Below, in pieces: positions 17,582-25,419 of a stretch of DNA of 37,172 nucleotides. A model generated the notes under the pieces. It ran no database searches, was not told where the DNA came from, and saw only the letters and a list, made by a program, of their open reading frames with translations. How positions within the stretch are numbered: position 1 is the stretch's first letter; each line of letters begins with the position of its first letter. This stretch comes from Candidatus Pacearchaeota archaeon (lineage in GTDB: Archaea > Nanobdellota > Nanobdellia > Pacearchaeales > GW2011-AR1), in assembly GCA_018303825.1 (NCBI GenBank), contig JAGVXK010000002.1, positions 1 through 37,172 on the forward strand. Reading direction: 5' to 3'. Both the position numbers and the translations under genes were made by a program.

Positions 17582-17821
17582 GCCCCCGACAGATACAAAT
17601 GAAATGCCCCAGAGACATAAGATTCTCAGCAATTACGCAAAGAGCCCATTCTCGTGAGGTTTAGCTTACTCGAGACTCTTAGTTCGTAGCTCGAGGTCTT
17701 TCAGACTCGCCTAATCTCTGCTAAAAGGTAAATCTCTCAATTACTCCGTAATTGTTCTCTTAGTTCGAAACGAGATTTAATCTAACTTTCACCTTATACT
17801 AATTAGCTTTAGAAAAATTTA
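17582..17821 (-). ncRNA. structured element copy E (3' half on minus strand)
   Basis: Arm 17582-17634 pairs with copy D 14568-14614; core hairpins 17730-17736/17772-17778 and GGA-triloop hairpin 17738-17754; half-helices completed by 18291-18318. Confidence 0.7.
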
Positions 17822-18022
17822 ATTTGCCACAAGTGACTTAAGTGCAGAGGATGGCAAATGCTCGCTTGCATCAAGTATCTCAATGCCCAAAACTTTTCCA
17901 CTTTTGTCCAAATCTACGTTAACAGAATCATTTAGAGAGATTGTCTCCGCTACTTCTCCATTTCCTATTTCTTTGAAATAGACATAGGCTGCATCAGCTT
18001 CTTTATCAAATTCAGTTCTCAT
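17819..18022 (-). CDS. DUF2283 family protein
   Basis: MRTEFDKEADAAYVYFKE...VNVDLDKSGKVLGIEILDAS typical of DUF2283; follows DUF4258 gene. Confidence 0.8.
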   Translation of the reverse strand: MRTEFDKEADAAYVYFKEIGNGEVAETISLNDSVNVDLDKSGKVLGIEILDASEHLPSSALKSLVAN

Positions 18023-18024
18023 CT

Positions 18025-18231
18025 TTACATGACACTGACCACCTTTATATATTTATCTTTACCAGCGTAGACAACTTTTACCCTCTTTTCAGGATACTTC
18101 TTAATTGCTTCTGTTTTCTTGCCTTTTTGGACAGTATAATCAGGCATTTCGATAGTTTCTTGAACCTGCTTGAAAGTTATTGCCCTTTCAGCCATTCTCT
18201 TTTTTGCGTGGTCTGTTAGTATGATAGTCAC
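18025..18231 (-). CDS. DUF4258 family protein
   Basis: TDHAKKRMAERAITFKQVQETIEMPD...VKVVYAGKDKYIKVVSVM typical of DUF4258, often next to DUF2283. Confidence 0.75.
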   Translation of the reverse strand: MTIILTDHAKKRMAERAITFKQVQETIEMPDYTVQKGKKTEAIKKYPEKRVKVVYAGKDKYIKVVSVM

Positions 18232-18256
18232 TTGCTTAATAGTTTTGTTTAGATTA

Positions 18257-18320
18257 TAAATTTTTCTTCGCTTTCGTTTTACGATTGGGTTGAAAGTTCT
18301 TTTAGCCTGAACGATTAGAC
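18257..18320 (-). ncRNA. remaining core half of structured element copy E/F
   Basis: TGAAAGTT 18291-18298, CTTTTAGC 18299-18306 and GATTAG 18313-18318 pair with copy E partners 17784-17791, 17720-17727, 17711-17716. Confidence 0.7.
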
Positions 18321-18360
18321 GAAAAGTAAACCTCTTTAGGGATTTGATAAATTATAAATG

Positions 18361-19274
18361 CAATATCTTTTCAGCATCGATTACCATAGAAAGTGCTGTT
18401 GGACCTGGACCAGCTCCAGGACCAATTAAGACATAACTACCATCTTTCCCAAACTCTCCCTCTGAAGTTAGAACTGCATTATTTACTCCGCTCGGAACCA
18501 ATTCTCTGAATAGAGGATTACCCTCTATGTTTCTTCTCTTGTAATTGAAACAATATATCTCCTGTTTGAAGCTTCTCGAACTAACCTTCTCAATTGATTC
18601 AATTCAATTGGCTCGACAATAATATCTTTAGCCCTTATTCTTTCTCGAGTTAGATTACAGACATTGAACAAAATAGAAGTTTTCATCGGAACATCGCCGG
18701 TTGCTTCTTTGTTTATAACCTCTAAGGGATGTTTCGCACCAGGTTCTGCATAACCAAGCCTCTTTGTTTCTTCGACCACCTCGCCGAGGCTTCTTCCTCT
18801 AGATAATCCCTCAAAAATGTAGTTTAATGTGCCATTGATGACCGCATGAATTTCTTGAACTTGTGGTCCAATTCTTTCTTGTAAATATCTTAATAATCTT
18901 GAACCACCACCAACAGTGGCACTATATCCTATCCTGTGACTTCTTACGGCTTCCTCAAGCTGTGAAAAGTAATTAGATAATGCCCCTTTCTCGCATGTTA
19001 TAATCGGAACACCCGCTTCTAAGGTTGAAGTTATGTATCTAAGCGCAATTTCTCCAGTATCTAAGGTAGGTATAGCAAGAAAAACCGCATCCAGCCCTCT
19101 GACATGCAATGCGTAATCCTCTATCTCTGCTAATTTTGTCTCGCCAGATAAATCTTGGAAGATTCCTTTTGAACCAGCAACCCACTCTACACCCCACCCT
19201 CTAGACTTAGCCTTGTGATAAACCTCTGAACCAATCGTCCTCTTACCTACTATTCCTACATTAACTTTTGCCAT
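18361..19274 (-). pseudogene. homoserine dehydrogenase-like gene interrupted by a frameshift
   Basis: Main frame 19274-18525 (KVNVGIVG...INGTLNYIFEGLSRGRSLGEVVEETKRLGYAEP); remainder RRNIEGNPLFRELVPSGVNNAVLTSEGEFGKDGSYVLIGPGAGPGPTALSMVIDAEKILHL* follows in a shifted frame. Confidence 0.75.
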
Positions 19275-19390
19275 TAAAATTAAGCTACATCTGCAGTTTA
19301 AAAACCTATCAGAAGCATGTCTAATCTCGCTTAGTACTATTATAATATATATACACTAGTAAGAATTTTAAAACAAGCAAAGAGTTAGCT

Positions 19391-19771
19391 TTAACTCTTG
19401 GCAATTGAGAAAACAGTCTTTACAGCCACAACAATTGTGGCGGGTATAAATAAGAACATCAATCCTCCTAGGACATTAGTAAGAAACTTGCTGACATTAA
19501 CAAAACCAAGGATGGCGGCGCTTAGTACTCCGCCTTGCAAGCCAGCGAAACTAACAAGGACTACAGCCGTAGATACCATTAAGAAGGTTTTGGAGTCCTT
19601 CTCAGCAACAAAGAAGCCAACAATTAGTCCTAGAAGGCTAAGAATACCCAGAATGATCGGATTTATGTTGCTTCCAGCCACCATCGCCACTAATCCGAAT
19701 ATAATTGCTATAATGACTCCTATCAAGAAAGACCAAGCACCTATAACATTCTCTTGTGAGCGGACAGCCAT
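19391..19771 (-). CDS. multi-TM membrane protein
   Basis: 126 aa, several TM segments. Confidence 0.6.
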   Translation of the reverse strand: MAVRSQENVIGAWSFLIGVIIAIIFGLVAMVAGSNINPIILGILSLLGLIVGFFVAEKDSKTFLMVSTAVVLVSFAGLQGGVLSAAILGFVNVSKFLTNVLGGLMFLFIPATIVVAVKTVFSIAKS

Positions 19772-20014
19772 TTGCTACCCAGAAAGGGTATGCTTTTTTT
19801 AGAGCGCCCTCTTTTTCAGCGAAAACTTCTCCTAATTCTCTCCCGCTAGATTTATGCCCAAACACCCTTAATGAACGAGTGTAATCTTTTCCAACTTTGT
19901 CCAAATACGCTTGGTGCATTATCGCACTTCTGCCAACCATTCCTGAAGGAGCTAATATACCTAATTCAATCATCTTTTTTGTTTTTCATTCAAATATATA
20001 AACATTTGTTTGCT

Positions 20015-22423
20015 TTAGAACAACTTAGCTTGTTTGCCCTGTTGGATAATTTCATCGAAATCCTTATTGAAAAGAACTAGGACTTGATTGGCGATTGGCT
20101 TTATTTGTTTATCAATATAATGCTCATAATCTGGTCTGTGCTTTAATTTTTGTATTGGTTCTGGGCCGTGGGTTGTTACAATATACTCAATTACATTGGA
20201 ATCCAGCTTGTCGAGCTGTCTTGCTGCTTTCACATGAGGAGGAGTTGTTTTTGTATATTCATCAAGGTCTTTTCTTATTGATTTTCTATAGATTAATTGC
20301 TTATCTAGCTTTCCAGATGTTATTTTTTTTATATAATCCTTGATAAATTTAGTTATTTCTTCTTTATGGAATACTTTCATTAATATTTCTTTTTGGAATT
20401 CTCCTGCTGCTTCTGTCCAGTCTCCTCTTATTGCTTCTAAACCTGTTATTTCTAATTCTTCTTTGCCGTTCTTTTCTAGAAGGCCAGCGTATCTTTTTTT
20501 TGCAGCTATGCCTTCTTGTTTCTCTTCAGGCTTCAACTTCCCTTTGTTTTCTTCTGCCTTGGCTTTTGCCTTTTTACTTAATTTCATTCTTATCATTGGA
20601 ATCATCATTGAAAGATATTGCTTTTGGAATTGCAATTCAAGATAAGATTCTCTGTTGTGATTCTTTTTAACATAGTCTTTGTAGAAATGATTTATGAAAT
20701 CTTGCAGCTCTGTTCCAAGTTGATTAGCTTTTTGTTTTTCTAAGTTTGATGCAACAAAACAAGAATCTGTGTCCATATAAATTACTTTATATCCCTTCTT
20801 TTCTATTTCGCTTGCTGTAAGTTGGATTACATTGCGGGCGAAAGAGGTTATAGCAGAAGCCATATCGAAATCGAAGAATCTGCAATTTTGACTTGCCAAA
20901 ACTCCCCAGAAAGAGTTCATTATTATTTTTAATGCGTAATTGGAGAATTCACGTTTTTCTTTCTTTGCCTTTTCTCTTGCACTATGCAAATTTCCTATCA
21001 TCTCTGGAAGGATTCCATTTGTGTTTTTGAAATAAACTTTGTTTGGAGATTCTATTGCGTCTTTCTCTTTTCCTTTGCTCTTTCCTAAATAGGAACTTGG
21101 GTCTATGTTGAATGTTTTAATAACGCTTGGGTATAGTGATTTGAAGTCAAATACAAGAACATTATTGTATATTCCTGGTTTTGAAGAGAAAACATAACCT
21201 CCTTTAAGCCTTTCTTCTTTTCTGCCATAGACGGTTGTTGGGCAAACTAAATTTCTTTTTCTTGCCTCTCTAAGATAAAGGGAGTCAAAAGCAGCTATAG
21301 AAGCAGTTAGTTTGTCGAACTGCAAACCAGTTAGCATAGTTCTTTCAATTGCCAATGGAATCATCTTTGTCTTTTCCAGTATTTCATAAACAAGTTGGGC
21401 GTCAATAAGATTGTAATCAGCTAGTTTTTGCAAGCTTTCCCTTGTTCCTGTTTTGTAAAGATGCTCGAGTTCGTCATGTCTATTTTTTCCCTTTATCACT
21501 TTGCCTTTTCCCAGAATCACTTGGGAAACGTCTTCCAAAGTGTAGGATTCAAACTCTGCGTTTTTTATTGATGGGGCTTCCTGAATGAATGGATCCTGAA
21601 TTAAATTCATGGCATCTAATACTTGTCTTCCGGTTATGTCTGCGCTTGATGAACGGAAGAATGAAGATTCTATTCTTAAACTTGAAGGTTCATTTGTTCT
21701 TCCTAGGTCAAATGGAATTTTATGCTTGTTGAACATACCCTGCAGGATTTTTAAATCAAAGTCAATCAAATTCCAGCCAGTTATTATATCTGGGTCTAAT
21801 TTTAGCAGTTCTTGTTTGAATTTTTCAAGGCATTCTGCTTCATTCTTGCATGAAACCGCATGTTCAACCTTTTTATCTGTTATAATAAAGTTCTTTTTGT
21901 AATTTTTAGAATAAAGACCTATGCAAAATAAATTATTTGTTGTTTTATCAGATTCAATATCTATTGAAACAATTTTCAATTCAGGGATGAATGAAGATGG
22001 CTTTACTTTGGGATTTTTATAAACCCTGTCTATTTTCTCGCTTGGCTCATATTCCCCTGATATTTCTACCGAATTATATAAGTCATTATCTATTATGAAT
22101 CTTTGGGCTGGCTTGATGTCTGCTTCGAATGTGTTTATTTTGTTTCTTTGTAGTTCTGAAGATATCTTGTTGAGCTCGGTTTGATTTTCTGCTGTTATTT
22201 TTATCACAGACTCATTTTTGAATGTTGAAAGTTTGGTTTCCTCTATCTGTTTGCTTTCCAGGGTTTTTGGAAGGTGTTTTTTATCTTCTTTTCTTATGTA
22301 GAAATAAGGTTCTAATGTATGCAGAGTGCAGAATGATTTTCCATCTTCAAGCTTTCCAAACAGCCTTACGGTCGTCTTTTCGTTTTGATTGATATAGTCC
22401 GTATAAATGATAAAACCTTTCAT
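20015..22423 (-). CDS. polB: archaeal family-B DNA polymerase
   Basis: Exo motif SIDIESD, motif A DFKSLYPSVI, motif B KIIMNSFWGVLAS, motif C YMDTDSCF, C-terminal QGKQAKLF (PIP-like). Confidence 0.95.
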   Translation of the reverse strand: MKGFIIYTDYINQNEKTTVRLFGKLEDGKSFCTLHTLEPYFYIRKEDKKHLPKTLESKQIEETKLSTFKNESVIKITAENQTELNKISSELQRNKINTFEADIKPAQRFIIDNDLYNSVEISGEYEPSEKIDRVYKNPKVKPSSFIPELKIVSIDIESDKTTNNLFCIGLYSKNYKKNFIITDKKVEHAVSCKNEAECLEKFKQELLKLDPDIITGWNLIDFDLKILQGMFNKHKIPFDLGRTNEPSSLRIESSFFRSSSADITGRQVLDAMNLIQDPFIQEAPSIKNAEFESYTLEDVSQVILGKGKVIKGKNRHDELEHLYKTGTRESLQKLADYNLIDAQLVYEILEKTKMIPLAIERTMLTGLQFDKLTASIAAFDSLYLREARKRNLVCPTTVYGRKEERLKGGYVFSSKPGIYNNVLVFDFKSLYPSVIKTFNIDPSSYLGKSKGKEKDAIESPNKVYFKNTNGILPEMIGNLHSAREKAKKEKREFSNYALKIIMNSFWGVLASQNCRFFDFDMASAITSFARNVIQLTASEIEKKGYKVIYMDTDSCFVASNLEKQKANQLGTELQDFINHFYKDYVKKNHNRESYLELQFQKQYLSMMIPMIRMKLSKKAKAKAEENKGKLKPEEKQEGIAAKKRYAGLLEKNGKEELEITGLEAIRGDWTEAAGEFQKEILMKVFHKEEITKFIKDYIKKITSGKLDKQLIYRKSIRKDLDEYTKTTPPHVKAARQLDKLDSNVIEYIVTTHGPEPIQKLKHRPDYEHYIDKQIKPIANQVLVLFNKDFDEIIQQGKQAKLF

Positions 22424-22483
22424 TTTTTTAGGAAGAATTGATATTATATAAGGCTGTTTATGCCGTTGTCCCAGTATATTGTG

Positions 22484-22502
22484 ATATAGTATGTTACTAT
22501 AT
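22484..22502. promoter_or_regulatory. palindromic operator-like site in divergent intergenic region
   Basis: ATATAGTA-TGT-TACTATAT perfect 8-bp inverted repeat. Confidence 0.45.
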
Positions 22503-22550
22503 AGTGGTTACAAATGGAAAGGTTTAAATAGCTAAAAGGGCTATGGGATT

Positions 22551-23042
22551 ATGCATGCAAAAGATGAGGACAGGATGCGGAATGTCTATAGAAGGACAGA
22601 AGCAAACAGATTATTGGCTAATATTTATCCTAGAGATCCTGAAAAACAGGAGACGGCAATAAGAGAAATGGCTCTAGTGGCAAACGCTTATTTTGATTCT
22701 GTTGGAGCCGCTCCTTCACAGCCCGACTTACAAGCATTCGGAGAGGTATTTGATTCTTTAGATTCTCATTTAGTTCCAAGGAAAGGGTATTTCACTCAGG
22801 CTAGAGGCAGGCACCCGAGCAAACTTAGTATTCTTAGACTTGAGGCTGCAGTAGCAATTGTTGACAGGAAATATGGTGGATTCCAGAGAACTAGGCCATC
22901 GGGAACTGATTTGGTCTATCCTATGGCTGAAAATGTAATAATGCCTGAAGATCCCGGATTTGAGGCAACAAGAGTTGTTCCTGAAAATTCTACAATTGAG
23001 GGATATATGGAAGCTTTTGAAAGAGCTCTTCTTAATGGTTAA
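22551..23042 (+). CDS. hypothetical protein
   Basis: 163 aa; TATA-like TTTAAATAG about 25 nt upstream. Confidence 0.6.
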   Translation: MHAKDEDRMRNVYRRTEANRLLANIYPRDPEKQETAIREMALVANAYFDSVGAAPSQPDLQAFGEVFDSLDSHLVPRKGYFTQARGRHPSKLSILRLEAAVAIVDRKYGGFQRTRPSGTDLVYPMAENVIMPEDPGFEATRVVPENSTIEGYMEAFERALLNG

Positions 23043-23235
23043 TTAAGGATTAATCTATAATCTTGATTGGGGCTTTGTTAAATTTAAAGGCATAGATAAT
23101 TTCATGGTCAATATTTTATGATAATATCTTAATGAATTTTGATATTTTATCGCTGTAATTCCAATATTTATTACCCATTGGCTTAACAATGCCTAAATTA
23201 GTTAGGTATTTAATATAGATATTCTATTGTTTTCG

Positions 23236-24249
23236 ATGGGCTTGCAGATAGGGGACATTGTTCCAAGAAAACAGCTTAAGTTTGAGGAACTGAAGGGAAA
23301 GGTAGTTGCAGTAGATGCTTTTAATGCTATTTATCAGTTCTTAAGTTCAATAAGGCAGCCGGATGGTACTCCCTTAATGGATTCCCAAAGGAGAGTTACT
23401 TCACATTTATCAGGGTTATTCTATAGAAATATTGCTTTGCTTTCGGAGGGAATGAAGCTCATTTATGTTTTTGATGGGGAATATCATGAATTAAAGGGAA
23501 AGACACATGACATAAGAGATGAAGCAAAGGAAGAAATGAAGGCAAAATATGAGGAAGCTAAAGATGAGGAAGATATTGAAGGAATGAGAAAATATTCTTC
23601 AGGATTTAATAAATTAACAAAGGAAATGATAGAGGAAAGCAAGGAACTTTTGCAGGCAATGGGCATTGCTGTTGTGCAGGCTCCTGGAGAGGGGGAGATG
23701 CAGGCTGCTGAACTTGTTAAGCAAGGAATAGCATATGCTGTTGGAAGCCAGGATTATGATGCACTTGTTGTCGGCGCAGATAGATTAATACAAAACTTGA
23801 CATTGGCAAGGCAGAGGAAGACAAGAAGCGGAATGATTTACATTTCTCCGGAGATGGTTGAGCATAATAGGGTTTTGAATGAGCTTGGAATTGACCATGA
23901 CCAGCTTATATCATTGGCGATTTTAGTTGGAAGCGATTTTAATCCGGGAGGAGTTAGAGGGATAGGTCCAAAAAAAGCCATTATTCTTGTGAAACAGAAA
24001 AAATATCCTGTTGAAATATTCAGGGAATTGCAGGAGCAGGGAAGGCTTGATTTCAACTGGCAGGAAGTATTTGAAATATTCAAAAAGCCAAATGTTTCAA
24101 AGGAAAAAGTTTCTTTTCCTAAGTTCAATAAGGAAAGAATAATTGATCTTCTTGTCAAGAGGCATGAATTTTCCCTTGAAAGGGTGAATAAGCAGTTTGG
24201 CAAATTAAATGAAGCCAAGAAGAGCTCCGGACAGAGCAAGCTGTTTTGA
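23236..24249 (+). CDS. fen: flap endonuclease 1
   Basis: MGLQIGDIVPRKQL...VVAVDAFNAIYQFLSSIRQPDGTPLMDSQRR...VQAPGEGEMQAAELV...GSQDYDALVVGA...GIGPKKA; C-terminal SSGQSKLF PIP box. Confidence 0.95.
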   Translation: MGLQIGDIVPRKQLKFEELKGKVVAVDAFNAIYQFLSSIRQPDGTPLMDSQRRVTSHLSGLFYRNIALLSEGMKLIYVFDGEYHELKGKTHDIRDEAKEEMKAKYEEAKDEEDIEGMRKYSSGFNKLTKEMIEESKELLQAMGIAVVQAPGEGEMQAAELVKQGIAYAVGSQDYDALVVGADRLIQNLTLARQRKTRSGMIYISPEMVEHNRVLNELGIDHDQLISLAILVGSDFNPGGVRGIGPKKAIILVKQKKYPVEIFRELQEQGRLDFNWQEVFEIFKKPNVSKEKVSFPKFNKERIIDLLVKRHEFSLERVNKQFGKLNEAKKSSGQSKLF

Positions 24250-24250
24250 T
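24215..24250 (+). repeat. left copy of 36-bp direct repeat (fen1 3' end)
   Basis: ccaagaagagctccggacagagcaagctgttttgat; 1 mismatch to 25384-25419. Confidence 0.9.
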
Positions 24251-24263
24251 ATGTGCTTTTAGA

Positions 24264-24305
24264 TTAAAGACAAACGTCTTAATTAAAATAAGTCAAATGT
24301 CTTAA
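24264..24305 (+). promoter_or_regulatory. operator-like repeat, copy 1
   Basis: 42 bp identical to 24324-24365; contains AAGACaaacGTCTT and AAGTCaaatGTCTT. Confidence 0.7.
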
Positions 24306-24323
24306 TAATAAATAGGAAAGTAT

Positions 24324-24365
24324 TTAAAGACAAACGTCTTAATTAAAATAAGTCAAATGTCTTAA
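24324..24365 (+). promoter_or_regulatory. operator-like repeat, copy 2, ending 2 nt before ATG
   Basis: Identical to 24264-24305 at 60-bp offset. Confidence 0.7.
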
Positions 24366-24367
24366 CG

Positions 24368-24778
24368 ATGGAGAAGGAAGAATTAAACGAGAAGGATGAG
24401 GTTATGGATGAGATAGAATCTTCCTTAAAGGATCCGAGAGGTTTGGCAAGTCATCAAAAGAGGCTGGCTTTTTGCCTCTCTCTTGGTATAACTAACTTGA
24501 TTGAAGAATATCTAAAAAAGAAAAATGTGCTGAAGCAAGGGCACAGAATAGACCATCAATGGTTTAAGAGGAAAAAGGATAGGGTTAGGGAGATTTTGTC
24601 GAAAAAGATAACTTCTTCTTTAGAATCCTTAGATAAATTAGACTTGTTGTTTGAAGTTGCTTTTAAAATTGAATCTAAAAGAAATGATTTAGCATATGGG
24701 GGATCGGTTAATGAGGAAATTTTGAAAAATTTGATTGATGAATTTTTAAATGCAAAGAAAAGGATTGAAAATGAATGA
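24368..24778 (+). CDS. HEPN-like protein, putative toxin
   Basis: Helical 136 aa with KRNDLAYG near C-terminus where HEPN proteins carry Rx4-6H; overlaps MNT gene. Confidence 0.55.
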   Translation: MEKEELNEKDEVMDEIESSLKDPRGLASHQKRLAFCLSLGITNLIEEYLKKKNVLKQGHRIDHQWFKRKKDRVREILSKKITSSLESLDKLDLLFEVAFKIESKRNDLAYGGSVNEEILKNLIDEFLNAKKRIENE

Positions 24779-25373
24779 AAAAATAATTGCCTACTCAAGC
24801 TATTTTATTTCTTATCTTCTGGATGAGTTAAAAGATTTATCTAAAATAAGAGAAATAATTTTGTTTGGCAGTGTTGCCAGAAGAGATGCAACAAAGGAAA
24901 GTGACGTAGATATATTTATTAGAACTATGAAAAAGGATAGAAATCTTGAAAGGCAGATTGGAGATATTATTGAAAAATTTTACAAAACTCGGGAGGCCTT
25001 GTTATTCAAATCTAAGGGCATAGATAATAAAATCAACATTATCATTGGAAAGTTAGAAGAATGGCCTAAATTAAAAGATAGCATAGAGGGTTCAGGTGTT
25101 GTTTTATATGGACCATTTATATCAAGCAACACTAGTGGAAAGAAGCAAGTTATTATCTCCTGGAACAAAATAGCCATTAATAGAGGGGCATTCTTAAATA
25201 AATTGTACGGCTATAAAGTTGGAGATAGAGCTTACATTGGTTTAATTGAATTGTTAAAAGGAAAGAAACTGGGAAAAAGCACTATCATGATTCCTGTTGA
25301 GCATAGGGAAGAAATATTTAAGCTCCTGAAAAAATATAAAGTCGATGCAAAAATCTTGGAAGTTTATATTTGA
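24771..25373 (+). CDS. MNT nucleotidyltransferase-domain protein, putative antitoxin
   Basis: IILFGSVARRDATKESDVDIFI nucleotidyltransferase motif; start 24771 preferred. Confidence 0.75.
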   Translation: MNEKIIAYSSYFISYLLDELKDLSKIREIILFGSVARRDATKESDVDIFIRTMKKDRNLERQIGDIIEKFYKTREALLFKSKGIDNKINIIIGKLEEWPKLKDSIEGSGVVLYGPFISSNTSGKKQVIISWNKIAINRGAFLNKLYGYKVGDRAYIGLIELLKGKKLGKSTIMIPVEHREEIFKLLKKYKVDAKILEVYI

Positions 25374-25383
25374 ATTTTAAAAT

Positions 25384-25419
25384 CCAAGAAGAGCTCCGGA
25401 CAAAGCAAGCTGTTTTGAT
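25384..25419 (+). repeat. right copy of 36-bp direct repeat (fen1 3' end remnant)
   Basis: ccaagaagagctccggacaaagcaagctgttttgat; encodes KKSSGQSKLF* in one frame. Confidence 0.9.

Noticed and set aside
17522-17632. N-terminal extension of the RelE-like ORF
   Set aside because: It reads through the complementary arm of element E; the start at 17521 (MKKYKVF) fits the family better.
11161-17634. Arms as terminal inverted repeats of one transposon family
   Set aside because: Each gene block has its own arm sequence, complementary only to its partner, and no transposase was seen among the cargo.
10890-18360. Structured elements as group I or group II introns
   Set aside because: I could not place the group I P/Q/R/S core or P7 arrangement, nor a group II domain V, and there is no intron-encoded protein. 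The multi-branch core with cassette-specific arms fits neither class by eye.
19638-19973. 111-aa minus ORF overlapping the membrane protein 19391-19771
   Set aside because: The N-terminal ~65 aa could be a gene fragment, but the rest overlaps the better-supported ORF in another frame; not called.
20095-20670. Plus-strand ORFs opposite polB
   Set aside because: Antisense to a strongly supported polymerase coding frame; composition looks like frame shadow.
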